Source: Pelodera strongyloides | Taxonomy: Eukaryota > Nematoda > Chromadorea > Rhabditida > Rhabditidae | Assembly (NCBI GenBank): GCA_036852015.1 | Contig: JAANDG010000154.1 | Location: 186,001-250,000 of the forward strand | Direction: 5' to 3' | DNA: 64,000 bases | In this document: piece by piece, positions 1-13,512 of the stretch | How positions within the stretch are numbered: the stretch's first letter is position 1 | Layout of the letters: the number at the start of each line of letters is the position of its first letter | Made by a program: the position numbers and the translations under genes | Notes under the pieces: model-generated | What the model was told of the DNA's origin: nothing | The model's input: the letters and a program-made list of their open reading frames with translations, nothing else | The model's database searches: none

Positions 1-882
1 GAAAGTAGAAAAGTGCGAAGTTAACAGTCGGTCTACGTCTACCTTTTCCTGTGAGATAATTCCATGCGCTGATGTAGACGTTGGTCTTGCTAATCGAGTC
101 GATGTAGGCATTGAAGGCAGTCTGTCGGGTAGAGGTTAGAGGGTCGGCTGTGTCCACATCGGGGGTAGTGAATGTATCCTAAAAATAAGGAAATGTGCAG
201 TCATTGTTTTAACTCGGTTTTTTAAACTACAGCACACTAAAATACGTTTTGTAAATCTCCTAGGGAACAATTACAATGCAGTAAAAAACACACCTTAAGG
301 GTCTTGAATGCCGCATAGGTGGTCTGTGTCAACAGCGAGTTGTCCACAACGTTGAAGAGCCTAAAACAAAAGATCTACATGATACGTTTTTGGTTGAGTG
401 AGAAGATGTGATTGTCAAACTGTACAATCTTACGGTTTTGGTGCGTTGTCGTGATCGGGATGCGCTTTCGATGCCATGTTCTAAAAACATTACAAAAAAT
501 TGAAAAAAAAAAAAAAAGTGTAACTGTGGATCGCATTGTTTAACAATATAGTAAACACTTGAACTGTAAAACGTAATTCACCTGGTACTCCACTGTCACC
601 TGGCTGTCCTTCGCCTTATTGGAGTCCATGGAAAAAAGAGAAGTTAGTTGAACGGTCACATCGTCATCATTTGACACGGGAAATGGAAATGCTGAATCAT
701 TATAATTACTAGCGAACAATAACACATGATAAATTAATGCCTTACTAGCTAATTTCTGATTTAACTACCCAGTAACCTAACACAACGTGGAACTGACCAT
801 CATATGTTTGTAAAACCATTTTACAATATTTACCTGAGCACACAGCAAGCAGTACAACTGCAACTACTACAATGTTCGTCAT
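1..882 (-). CDS. EndoU (XendoU) family endoribonuclease, secreted, N-terminal part
   Basis: Partial gene that runs off the left edge. Exons read on the minus strand: 882-834, 691-582, 480-434, 360-294 and 178-1 (the last may end earlier at a donor near base 44). All joins keep frame. The start at 882 follows a TTCCAG acceptor by about 25 bases, a likely trans-splice site, and opens a hydrophobic signal peptide (MTNIVVVAVVLLAVCS). The mature part resembles the EndoU N-terminal region: a segment like LFSMDSNK, then a spacer, then APKPLFNVVDNSLL, TTYAAFKTLKDTF and AFNAYIDSI. EndoU enzymes are metal-dependent RNases that cut at uridylates. The catalytic His-His-Lys region would lie beyond the window, so activity cannot be judged. 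Family call is by pattern recognition; quite confident. Confidence 0.8.
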
Positions 883-935
883 TGCGGACAAGGCTAACCA
901 CCTGGAATTTATGATATTACATGCCATGACGATGA

Positions 936-1011
936 GATCGACAAGTCAACGTAAAAGAAACACTAAGATCGACAAGTCAACGTAAAGATCGACAAGTCAA
1001 CGTAAAAGAAA
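936..1011. repeat. short tandem repeat upstream of the EndoU gene
   Basis: Three near-identical copies of GATCGACAAGTCAACGTAAA start at 936, 967 and 987. They lie just upstream of the EndoU start, so they could sit in its promoter, but no function is evident. Confidence 0.85.
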
Positions 1012-2637
1012 CATGAGAGATTCTTTCAGAAAATTGGCCAAGCTTCGGCATTCGAAGTCGAAAATGTGGCTTAGATAACATCGTTAACATTACTAAACGT
1101 GCGAAAGGTGTTCAAAATATCAGAAAATGCAGGAAACTGAATAGTTCACAAGTAATTGATTCCTATTGTGTGTTAGCACTACTGGACTGAACTTCTCACA
1201 GTGAGGTATAAGCGTGTGATAGGGTCCGTTATCGGCAAAAGGCGTACCCACATAGAATTATCCGGTCTAAGCTCTTTACTGACGTATTCTAAAACGTGTC
1301 CGGGTCCATCTTTCACGTTTCCACTTTATTACTTTTTGTCCACCGTGAACTTTATCGTGAACGCTGTGAACGCAGGCACTATTCAACAGAAGGGGATCCG
1401 GATACTAAGCTTGCTTCCCCCATATTCATATACAGTTCCGTTGATGTTTCTCGCTGAGGCAACAGACAAGGTTTGCCCTGCCGTTTTTCACAATTCTTTT
1501 CTCTGAAAGATCAACAACTCTTTTTGTTTCACTGCACCCAACAATTCATTTGCAACGTGCATCGAATTCGCTTTTTATGGTGGAAAGCTATAAATCGTTA
1601 ATACCATAAATGAACGCTATCAGCAATTTTGGTCGATCCCCCCACAAGAACAAAGATAACGAAAGCGTCGTACGCAAAGTTCAGCAATTCGACGGATTGA
1701 TGTATTTCTTCGCTATGCAGTCCACGTGTATTTGGAAATTTGAACCTGAACACGAGTTCACCACAATCAATGTTCAGTGACAAAAAGAAGAAGACACATT
1801 TCTTGACAAGGTTGACTGTTGATTGACAAGGGACACTACGTTGTTGATATGTATATTGGGCGTCAATTAGACGAATGGAGGAATTGTACTGGAAAATATT
1901 TTGTTAGTGAAGGCAGTCGCTGATCCACGTTTCAGGTCATTCTCTTTTTTGGTGTTAGTAGTCTCTCGTAGAAACTAGCTGAAACAAACCTACTCTTGTC
2001 AATGTTCTGTACGATCCTTTTGGTCAACACAGCGTGTGCTTACAATTAGTGTGAGCTTGTGAAGTTCTCTGATAACGATTGTCTAGACTAATGTCTTTGT
2101 TTCTTCTGTGGAGTATACTTTGTCCAAGAAATAATGTACGCGGTCAAAGCTACAGTGCAAAGACTGGAAGACTGCAGCATTCCACAAAATGTGATCATTT
2201 GCCGAGAATAACCGTAGTGTACGTAAAGCAGTTGTTTAGGAACTCGAATGCGAAGAACATCATAATGATTCAACAATATTTATGAACAAACAGCTAAATA
2301 ACATATTCACGGTAGGAAATGAATTCACAATGGTAATAAAATCGTACAATGGTACAAGGATGGTATTGTTATTCTTTAGCATGTTACAGGAGGTATTTGT
2401 TAGTTGGTCAATAAACCGCAAAATTTAAGGAAATAAACAATCTATGACACATAATCTGATCATACATAGGCAGTTTACGTACATATGTGAGAAAACAAGG
2501 AAAGAGTAGTGAGGCAAAGCGCACAACGCGCAGGTATATTAGAGTCTCTGCCCAACGGAGTTTCAAAGAAACCCATAGCAGTGATACAAACAGTCAATAA
2601 TGGGAACTAAAGCGCAACGACGGAAACTCAAAAGGGT
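1012..2637. other. intergenic, no gene supported
   Basis: About 1.6 kb between the EndoU gene and the 3' end of the large acidic gene. Open frames such as 1,201-1,506 on plus have no recognisable domain, splice support or coding-like composition. I see no RNA gene or clear repeat. Confidence 0.5.
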
Positions 2638-5600
2638 CTAATACCGTCTGCGCCACACGTCCTCTTCATCGCTGTCTTCTTCAATTCCCAATTTTCGTTT
2701 GCGTTCTCTTTCTTCTCTTTCTTGTTTCTCTCTTATATGAGGAGGAATGTACAGCGGATTGTACATTCCATAATTCAGGTCGTCCCGGTAGATTATGGGA
2801 GGAACATATTCCTCCACTGGTGTTGACGGGCCCTCATCGTCAAAGAAGCTGACTGTTTTTTCTTTTGTTCCCCCTTCAGGAGGCTCATCTTCGATGTCAC
2901 CTGGAATTGAAAATTCAATCACTGTCAATTACTTGAAGCAAAACAATGTTGTACGTAATCTACACGAATAGCCCGTTATGCGCACAATATACGATTGAAA
3001 GAGATCCCATGCTGCCTCCATTTCAGCCAAGTGATACGCATGTAAACAGTATTCACCCGAAAGACAACGGGCAAATAAAAATTACCTTCAAGTTCATCAA
3101 GTCGATCTGTCGAGTTCTCCCCACAAACACTCGTCGTCGGTGTAATTGGATGGGGGAATTCAATAAGCCTAGCGTTCTCGAGTCTTATTCGAAGTTCCTC
3201 GCCCTGTTTGTACAGCTCCGGATAAAAACCCTTAATAAAGTTATATAAAAACCGGTACAAGAGAGACTAGGAAGGGTTATTCGTTTGAAACAGCCGGTGA
3301 CACTCATAGTGGGATTGAGCGATCACTGAATATGAAGTTCCATACTAAATCATTTTCAATATAGTTAAGAAAATACACCCTACTACCTCAGAATACTGTA
3401 GATCACTGCATGTGGGATCAGGCTCCCAATAATCCGGATTGCACATTGCATTATGGACCACGTGAAGGCGACGTCCCATGGCAAGAGGCTTGGGTGACAG
3501 TGCTTTGCCGAACACGTCGTCCTCACTAATCACCCTCTCGGTGAAAAACTCGGCGTTAGAGCGATGTCTTCTTCTCCCTTTCTTTAGCTCCATTTTCTCT
3601 CTTTTATCGTCCTCTATCCACTGCTCCCATCTGAAAATGGAACAATTCAAAATATTTAAAAACTACTGGCTCTGAAAAGCGGAGGCAAGGGGCATTCGTT
3701 TTTACCACGCCTAATTCTTTCACCACTAATTATCCCTACCTTTTATGCAGAGATAGATGAAATCAAAGACGAACGCGATAGAAACCCAACGTTCTACATA
3801 ATCAATGCAAAACTGGGTGGAAATAAATGGGTGGCAATAAATGGGTGGAAATAAATGGTTGGGCTCACTTCAGCTCAGCCAAGTCATCAAACTCCGGATC
3901 CTCTTCAAAGTCCATTTGATCGTAGCGGTGAACGGCAATGCCACCTTGAAATTTGGCCAGAATCTCGCGCACTGAGTCCTCCTGAACAATCATCATTATA
4001 CATTGGTGTATTTGTTAGATCCAACGAGCAACTATTTTCTCAAATACCCATACGCGCAACTGTTACTTCGCAACTGTTACGGGGAAAAAATGACGAAAAT
4101 AAAATTGCAAGCTGGTTGAATAAAACATTACCTTTTCCTTCAATGTTTCCTCATTGTCTCCTCTCATATCGGATGGATCAAGCGGCAACGGATCCGACCT
4201 ATACGGGAATTGCGGGGTGTTGATTTTGCAGTATCCACTATCCTTTATTTCTTCGACCTCTGCCATTGCACGTCCGTACGCAGATCGCAAATATTCCGAC
4301 TGAAAATTACGACATCTTGTCACAACCTTTTTGGTGGGCATCAAGAAAAAAAATCATTGTTAATGGACCTATTATCCACATGCTACCAATTTTTTGCGAC
4401 ACTTAAGAAACCCAGGAATTAGAAAGTATCTCACATTTGAGATCCGTTGTTTCGGAGTTGTAGGTTCTTCTGGAACCACCAACTCAGGTTCGGGCTCAGG
4501 TACCGCATCTTCTAATTCATCCTGCTGCGATTCCAAATAGCATTGAGGACAGTATTCGATGTACTGTTCGCTGTCGATATGAGGACTCTGATCGAGGGCT
4601 TCGTCTGGGTACTCATCGATCGAGCCTTCATCCATATCCGACCCTAAAATGTAAGTTCATTAAGAACCTCCGACCATTCCCTAACCTTCACACATGAAAA
4701 TATTATTGGACGTGTCACATTTGAGAACAACTATATTAAAAAAGTAATCCAATGTTAAATAACTCATATCAAACAATAGTAAATTAAATAATGCTATTAA
4801 AATAATACATAAATATTTTTGAATATTTTAGTTCAACTCTAACCTTGACATTCATCCCCGGTTGAGCTAGACTTCCTTTCCAGTGTTGATTGTACAAGAT
4901 TCTCCACAACTTCGGAGACTTGCAGCTTGGTATCGGATTCCTTTCTCGATGGTTCAGAATTGGACGAATCGCTCCGTTTTCTTTCCGATGTCCTTGACAG
5001 CAACGAATTGACAATAGCATCGACTGCGGCTGACGGCGATGATAGTCGCCTTGTCAGCATTGCGAATCCTCTCGTGGTTGGAGTGTCAAATTCAAACGCG
5101 GAGGTTGACGGCTCTTCCATTGATGTGGTTGGTGTTCTGGGCGTAGGCGACGCAAATAGAGCCCTACTACTCTTTATCCTCCTTGTTGCTCTATTGGTCG
5201 GACATTCAACGACCACCTTTTTATCTTCGATGGCAGCATCTTCTCTTCGCTTTTCTATGGCGACTCGGTCGGAGGTAGGCGTTGCGACGTTTGTGATTTC
5301 TCCGCTTAACCGGGGAACTTTATCACTGGTATGTACAACTTTTCTTGGATCTCCCTTTTCTTGTCCCCTTAAAGCATCGTCTTCAACGAAAACATCTACT
5401 GTTTCCACTTTCTCTTCTCCACGAGTGTGCTCTATATATTCACAACAACGGGGTTCTCCTATCTCCAAACTTCCTTCTCTATATGTCGACGTCTTCTCAT
5501 CAACCTCCGAAATGTTCCCGTCTTCTAGTTTGGCTATCCCTACGAGCTCCTCTTCCTCTCCGGCAGAGACTTCTTGAATGTCGGGAAGAGCACTTGTATT

Positions 5601-8600
5601 GATCAGGCCAGAAACTGAGTTGTCACTCTCATCCTCAACCTGGCAGTCGCACACAAGATTCTGATCATCTTCAGCATCAGAAAAGTTCTCGGCGTGTTCG
5701 ATTTCGATCTCTTCCTCGGTCTAAACGATGTTATGTTCACCAAATAATATTGAAAAATACATTTTCACAGTATACTTTGCGCTGCCGTGAATTGAGCATG
5801 CGCTGAACAACAGAATAGTCAATAAAACGAGAATTGAAGGGAGGGAATAGGAATATCACCTTATAGGGATTCGGCTCAATTTCCTCATCAGAGGCGTCTT
5901 CAACATAAGTACTCGGATTAGAAGAGAAAGAACAGTCCGAATCATCTTCATTGCCAGAACACGAATCCTGGCTGTCAGAAGTTCCCTAAATGGAAAAGCT
6001 TGCGTTGAACCATCTCCTACACTGATTGCTGTATTTTGATGTTGGTAGTAGTCTCATTATGTAGAATACCTCGGAAACTCCATCGGATGATTCAGCACCC
6101 TCCTCGTCCTGTTCCATGTCTGATTCGTCCAACTCTCCGCATTCTTCTAGTTCCTTTCGGCTAAATCCAAGCTATGTTAAAATTAAGTGGCCTCGAGATA
6201 CCAAAGCAAAGGCAAGCCTGGATTAAAATGAATAAAAAAGAAAACAATGAGGTGTAACGCATAATAAATGGCATAAGCTGTGGATTATATAATGGAATAT
6301 GTGTCTGAGTGATGTAAACGTCTGTATTTTGGTAATACTTGAGATTACAGATGTGCATCAATAAACAATAACCAACCGTCTTAACTGCAAGAGATGATTC
6401 CTCTTTATTCTATGTTTTTTTCGTTCAATGCGCTCCAAGTATGTCAACGCTTCAAATTCTTCAGGGAACACTGCTCTGAAAGTCATACATATCCTATAGC
6501 TCAAACATTAGCAAAGTGTAGATTCACAAAAATTATGCGTAAGCAGACCACAACATTTTAACGAAGTACACCACGTCTAGTCTAAGAAAGACGAAACTAC
6601 AATGAGTGTGCAAAAAAAAACAATACTGAGAGCCAAACGTACTGAAAGTCTAGAATTCCGTCATCATCCAAGCACGCCAAACATTGTTCTCCAGCTACTT
6701 TTCTATTTTTCTCCTCCTCCTCTTCTAGCCCGGAATAGAGTGGTCTGAAATTTGAAAAAAATAAATAAGATAAAGCCCACTTCAGGAGTTTGTGACTTGC
6801 AATCTTTCATGTAAAAGACACAACGATCACAAGTTCCAGAATTGAAATAAAGAACAAAAATTCAGGGTTCAGTGACACGCTCCGCCCTTTCCAGAGTTTT
6901 AATAACAATGAAAGAAACACCCAAGAGCAAGCACAACACTAAAAACACTCTGTCAGCAGCTTCAAACAACTATTTAACTTTCTAAGGGTTATCTGATCTG
7001 TGCAAAAGTTACCGTAATGGTGGCGGTTGTGGAACCGGATTTTCCTGCTGATTTAGCATGGTTGTCCAAAGCTTTGGTATGGTTATAGCATGGAGCACTA
7101 TCTAAATTGACGCTTGTTGAAAGAGCATATACAATGTGAATCCGTATTGCCTTGAAAAACGTGTAAAACAAGAAATCCTAGAAAGAAACTCACCCTGCTC
7201 ATATTATCGACAACAGCAATGACAATAAATTTGCCCTTGTATCCGACACTTAAATCAATACAATCGTGAACTGTTTCGAAGCGGAACACGGGAGGAATAT
7301 AAGGTCGCTGAAAGAAACATGAATTATCACTGTACATGAATGTGTCGATCAGTAGCTAAAGCAATGTAATAAGCAGTAAATTATACCATACCTTAATAGT
7401 GTCCGAATTATACGCATAAACCGATGCCATTCCGGCAATATCGACAGTCACCACAACATTCATTGTTTGGTTTTCATCATAATGAATTCGCAACGTTCCA
7501 GCAGCCACAATTTCCTTACCAATATTGATCAGACGACGTTCACGAGTATTTGCTGCAACATGAGCGTCATGGAACTTTACATATTATTTGTGGATGACCT
7601 GGCAACATTTGTCGCGATCATTACAGGTGCAAGCCGTTTTAATTCTTTGAAAGACACCCGTTGTATACCGCTAGATTTCGTGGCGGTTCACAGCATTAAA
7701 CAGTAATATTCGGAACAGTTCAGCTAAATAAACAAACGAAGTAACAAACCATAAACTACGACTTCTTTGAATGATCCCATGGTAATCTTCATATAATCAC
7801 AACGGAAAGGAATTAAGAAAAGGTCATCACATGGTTGAGTTTCCACAGATACATTTTCCACCTAGAAATTGAAACAATTAAGGTTTCAAAAACACGTATC
7901 TGATGGCATCAGAAACCGCTTACTACAGCGTGGATATAAAGAATTCTTCTCCACAAAATTAAGTGCCATTTTGTAATTTAGTAAAGTGGACACTCGCTAC
8001 AGAGAAACCAATAAAATATGTTTGCTGATTTTACAACCGCTAACCTTATGTGTAGCTAATGCAACACTGCAATACTTCGATGACTCCATCATCATGACCC
8101 ACATATCGCAACCCTTCAGTGGCGTGCTGAATTATTATTATTAGAATTTTACAAAAAAAATATCAAAATATACATTCAACGTGTTTTGAGGGTAAAATTA
8201 TGTTCTCTGCGGTTTTTGAATAATGTTCGTTCGAAAGTCACAAAAATGAAACGAGAAAAAAGAACTCACTCGCCCACGCAAACACCGCTGATATGCATGC
8301 GCGTATCGACTTTGCCTTGTGCGATAAATGCATGCTTCTTATCGTCGAATATATAGGTTCGCACTGAAATATATTTATTGTTGTCTATAAAACATGTAGA
8401 CATAGATAGTCTATAAACCATAGTGCTCACATTTTGAGTATTCCAGAATAACCATTGTTAGATTTCATAGCACCTACCGACTCTGTCTGTAAGTGCGACT
8501 ACCAAGACATGGGCGCCGTGTCGCTGCATTTCGGTCATATTAGCCGCGCATATATTGGCGTAAATCGCTTGACGGAACACGACTCTGAAACATATCAAAT

Positions 8601-11600
8601 ATAAGAATGTACGAAACAATATTACTAACACATTTTGTTAATTTGCATAATAACAAGGGATGCAAAAATCACAAATCCGATCAAGAATAGATCAAAGAGA
8701 AACTAACCTTGGCTTTCTATTCGAAAAGTGTATGCCCAGCTGTATAACGCGTAAACATCCGTCGGCGTTGATGGCAATTATTTCATCACTAAATTGGAGA
8801 AATCAATTAACAGATTTGAAACAGGTTAATAAAGATAGTAGTTCCGTGGGAAAATTACATAAATGAGAAACGAACCATCTGGTACTCCTGCTTCTTCTTC
8901 CTACACAAATAGCCGATACCTCACTGGGCGAGCCGGTACTCGCAGCAACCAAAGTAGGTTCTCGATGCGTGCGCTGTTCTATCGCAAACGGGATCATTCG
9001 AATCTGCAAGTTCGGAGGTAAGTTCACTCAATAATACTTCAGGGTTTAGAATATGTATTGGTGACGTCACTAATTGTTTCAACACACAAACCCGACAACA
9101 AAATTATGCACACTTTCTTAATGCTTTGGCATAAAATGTAAACCAGTACCTCTCCATTGGTCTTTCCAATAACCAGAACTTCGTCCTCGCGCATTATTGC
9201 AGTCACAGTCGGTTTGGGATAGACGTGAAACGATCTCATTGTATTTTGAGGCAGCATCTAAAATATAGAAAACCGAAATAGTCGGCCTCAGAATACTACA
9301 AGACTAATTCTACAGTGTGCCTGTAGCAAAGTGTTGAAGACTTTTTTTCGCAATTGCATTGTTATGTAAAACGACGTACATGAGATAATGAGGATATTAT
9401 GCAATTTGTAGGATGGCCTAATGTCCTTAAATGTGGATAAATCTTTATATTATATTATACATTTTATAGTGTTATATTATATTAATTATACCATACCGTA
9501 TTCGAAACTTACACAAAGCATAATGCAGGGCAATATTAGTATGAGTTCAACTAATAGGAATGAAGTAGTACTAAAGCATTTTTAAAATGCTTATTTCATT
9601 TTTGTCGCATTGCGTGATAGAAAAGTTGTAGCGCAATCGTATTTATTTTAATTAAAACCCTCACTACTAATCTGCGATATACGTAAGCTGAAACTTATCG
9701 TTTTTATCACAACAAGTAATGGATAAAGACGGATAATACGAATGAGCTGCTGGCCCAAAAGGGAAAAATAGGAAAATGAAAGAATTGCAAATAAATCTGC
9801 GGGCTAAAATTGGTAGCAGGTTATCTGTTATTTTTCGAATATTATATTGTCCGAACAATACGAACAGTGATTGTCACTTTTTCAGAACTGTTAAAGGTTG
9901 CAAAAAGTGTGGAGGGCAACGAGATAAGCAGTTCTTTTTGGACAATCAGTGGTTGTACTACTACAACTGGTGTTTTGCACTTTACTGTATACATTTTAGT
10001 GCTTTGGCTTCGCATTATCAGAAATAGCCGAAATTTTCTCCAGACTAATTTAGTTTAGCTCAGTTTTTTAAGAACATGATTTATCGTATAATGAATAGAC
10101 TGTCAGGAACCTTCAGTAGTTGTCAGCACAGGCTACTGAGGAGTGCACTAATTTATGAATACAGGTGCGGTGCTTCAAATGCTGAGCAATCACACAGGTA
10201 ATACGGCAATTCCGTGAGAGATGGGGAAATCGTCTTACCTTATTAGGCGGGATTGGTGGAGGAGCAACAATCGGGACATTCTGGAATAGATGGCCACACG
10301 CTTGTTGCATTGGAGGGAATAGTCCAGCATGTTCCGCCAGCATTTCCGGATCTTGCTCATCCTCCATTAGGTCATCCACCGCATTTGGATGCGGTGACTT
10401 GGACGTGATCGACGACTGAGGAGACACATTCAACATCTGCCGATGTTGGTTGGAAGATTGCTGAACGACTTTTTTTTAAACCCGCCAATATAGGCAAACA
10501 TCAGTAATTTACGTAAGTAGTAAAGGACTCGTAAGTGGTAAAGGACTTGAACCCTATACTCTGTAGGACCTGGTTCTTATTTTCTCGCTTACCTTGTTAT
10601 TTTGTACTTGTCATTTAATCAATAAACCTTTATTTACTCACAATTTACAAAAAGAACTGAGCAACATGACAACTTAGAAGCGTGAACTTACAATTGCGGC
10701 CAGTAGCGTCGGCGACCAGGACTGTGATGGTGATAGGGTTTGCTGAAGAATGGAATCAGTTTATCTATCTTGCATTGCAACAACTAAACCACATCTATGC
10801 ATATCCAGACATGTATTGTAGTGTCACAACTACACTTTACTAGTTAATAATTAGGATACGACTAGGTAGAATCAAGATAAACGTTACATTGAAGGAGGGT
10901 GATCGTGGTTGAGTTGGTGACAGTGGTGGTCCATCCGGAAACTGAAATGAAGGAAAAATATACATATCGTTGAAAAAACTGCTTCTTAGAGTAAAGCAAA
11001 CCATCATTTAAGATTTGATGCAACTGTACGCCTAGTGTTTTCTTGTTCTCCGTAATTAGGCATATACGAATTAGAAACGAAAATTTCTTCTTACATTTAA
11101 CAAAGTTGGCGATGCCGACCCATTGGATGGAGAGTGTGATGCATTCTAAAAAAAAATATTTAAAAAAAAAAAAGTACGAAGTCGACTAGACACGCAAAAT
11201 AGTGTCACTTCCGTTAATCATGTAAATTAAAGTTATCATTTAAGTTCTGATGCAAATATATCTAAAATCACAAAATTCGAACAAACTGATGAAAAGAAAA
11301 CTTACGTAGCGCGGAGATCCCGAAGCCGTAGGAGAGCCAAATTGCTGCAAAAAAAAAAACAGAGTTCACATCAAAAACTCGCAAAGGGACGTTACTGCAT
11401 TGTCATGATAAGTTCCGTTCCGCTTTTGGCTTTATAAGATCAAGGAATAAGCGTTCAGCTTCCTACTTCACGGTTTATTCTAGTACAACAGCCAGGTCTT
11501 ACCTTTCAACGGAGATAAATGAATAATAAAGTGTGGAAACTTACTGATAGCGGCAATAATGGTGATCCGGATGTCGAAGGAATACCAGTCTGAATACATT

Positions 11601-12593
11601 CAAATTTATATTAGCAGGATACTATCCTGTTAATTATCTCGTGTATTCACCACCATTTTTTCTTAACTTAAGAGCTCGACCAAATCTACATACTAGTTGC
11701 AGCATTCGTGTCGTTACCACTCACAAATAATCGACCAGCTAAGATTTAAAAAGTTAAAGAAAAGTAAAATCTTACGGAGCCATTAGACGAAGTAATGGGG
11801 GAACGACGTCCTTGCTGAAAAAAAATGATGTTCAAGAAGTGAATGTAATTGTATGTATTAAAAGTCACATTTCACAACAATAATGATAAATACATACCAA
11901 AGATTTGTGGTCTCGACAAACATAGTAATACCCACCAAAAACAAGAGCTCATCAATTAAACGTTGTCTGGCAATCGGATCATCTAGCAAATCTGATATCC
12001 GCTTTTCTTCCGCGTTTTCGTCGACACGTTGCTAAAATTTATATAGATAAGGTTTTGGTAAACGACAGGGTTTTCATAAGTCCCACAGTAACTATGGTGG
12101 GGTTTACGCACATTAACGGGAACTGATCTTTCTAAGGGCGCGTTCGGGATTGATTTTCTGAAAGGAAACCATGCTAATTTGTACTTTTCCATGCTAATAC
12201 ATGCTGTATTTTTTGTTTTCTCCAAGCAATAGAACGTTTCCAAAATGTCCATCCCGAACGATTAATTTGCATGGTTTCCTTTCGGAAAATCAATCCCGAA
12301 CGCGCCCTAAACTGTACTTGTTCAACAAACAAAAAAGGAACTTACCAGAGGTGGAGGGCGCTTTCTAATACTAGATCCACTGGGACTACGCTCGCCCTGA
12401 ATCAAATATTTTTGGAAAATGTGTCATTAATGCTCTACCTGAAGAAAATCTTCCCTATTACCATATTTGGTTTTTTTTTTTTTAAAGAAGCTGACATTTG
12501 TTACTAACTTACTAAAAGTAATGGCAATCATTCTCCTACAAAAAAAAAATAAAGACGCACAGAAAATCTTACCCCGGCCAATGGCGATAACAT
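2638..12593 (-). CDS. large acidic Ser/Pro-rich protein, 31 exons, about 1,393 aa, unrecognised
   Basis: Minus-strand gene with start ATG at 12,593 (MLSPLAG) and stop at 2,638. The 31 exons sum to 4,182 bases and keep one open frame. Main exons: 12593-12573, 12396-12346, 12031-11936, six small ones between 11,814 and 10,692, 10460-10239, 9257-9150, 9003-8876, then on to 5720-4844 (877 bases) and 2900-2638. Order along the protein: a Ser/Pro low-complexity N-terminus of about 220 residues; a beta-rich middle of about 350 residues (for example VLVIGKTNGE, GKFIVIAVVDN) that could be a degenerate beta-propeller; a long acidic, Ser-rich tract with a CxxC pair; and a charged C-terminus with PLYIPPHIREKQ and an Arg/Glu coiled-coil-like end. 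No catalytic motif seen. It may be a nuclear or scaffold protein, but that is inference. The 981-base intron 10,238-9,258 could hide a gene boundary: the exon at 9,257 begins with ATG directly after an AG. Confidence 0.72.
3814..3858. repeat. short tandem repeat in an intron
   Basis: Three copies of a unit like GGGTGGAAATAAAT in tandem, inside an intron of the large acidic gene. No function suggested. Confidence 0.7.
12133..12310. mobile_element. PIF/Harbinger-like MITE, TAA target-site duplication
   Basis: A 172-base non-coding element (12,136-12,307) with terminal inverted repeats that start GGGCGCGTTCGGGATTGATT. It is flanked on both sides by TAA at 12,133-12,135 and 12,308-12,310. Three-base TAA/TTA duplications are typical of PIF/Harbinger elements. 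It lies in an intron of the large acidic gene. A related, longer copy is at 60,553-60,824. The family assignment rests on duplication size and structure only, as no transposase is encoded. Confidence 0.8.
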
Positions 12594-13512
12594 TCCAGAT
12601 AGGTTAATAGTTAATATTTAGCAGGTTAGCAGGAATAAAAAAAAATAGGTTAGGCAGTATTTACATACAAATTTGTATCTGAAATAAAGGTATTAAACAT
12701 AAAGGTAAGAACAGAAACCAATTGAAATGAATGTCATTGTTTTTTTCCAAAACAATGACATTAAAATTGTTTTCCAAAACAATGAATCAATGAACATGCC
12801 TTTAATGTAAAGTGTTCTGTGCTAAACGCCTAGTGTTCTTATCTAGCAAAGGAAATCATGCGACCACTACACCGAATCGTCAAAGTACGAATATTCACAG
12901 CATTCGTCATTTGTACACTAGAGTACGTAAATATAATGTAGGACTTTCGGCAATCCTTGTAAACTGCGACCTTATTTAAGAACTTGTATAATCAATTTAT
13001 TAGAAAAAAAAACGCAAAACAAATACAATGAGTAAAAATAAGGAAAGTGAGCTAATTTACCGGCATCTAGCATTAATACGTATGAAGGCGTTTCAAATAG
13101 AGCGCAAAAAAATATGTCATACATTTGTTGAGTGTATAGCCACGAAATCTGCTTTTGTGTAAAAATCGATAATAGATCATGACACATTTCATAATAAAAG
13201 CGAAAAAAATCCAATAAATAATAATTCCAAAGAGAGGATTTTTCAATGAATAATTAATAAAAAATCAAGGTCAATCATACAACAAAGATATCTCGGAGCA
13301 AAATGAACATCTGGCGTATCGTCCTACTATCTGAATGTAAACTGAGCTATCAATGCCACAAGCATAGTCCACTTGGTATCAAACGGTTACTCAAACGATT
13401 ATCAGCCGCAGACGCTAATTAAAAGTACTAAATTCTATGATCGGGCATATTGAATGATTATTACTGGACAATCAGCTTATATATGTTTTGCAAAATTTGT
13501 TTAATATTAAAA

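Noticed and set aside
1201..1506. 101-codon plus-strand open frame
   Set aside because: No domain, no splice context and low-complexity hydrophobic ending; it lies in a region with no other coding signal.
4927..5577. 216-codon plus-strand open frame
   Set aside because: It is the antisense of the large acidic exon 5,720-4,844; its Ser/Leu-rich composition is the mirror of the acidic minus frame, which has flanking splice sites in phase.
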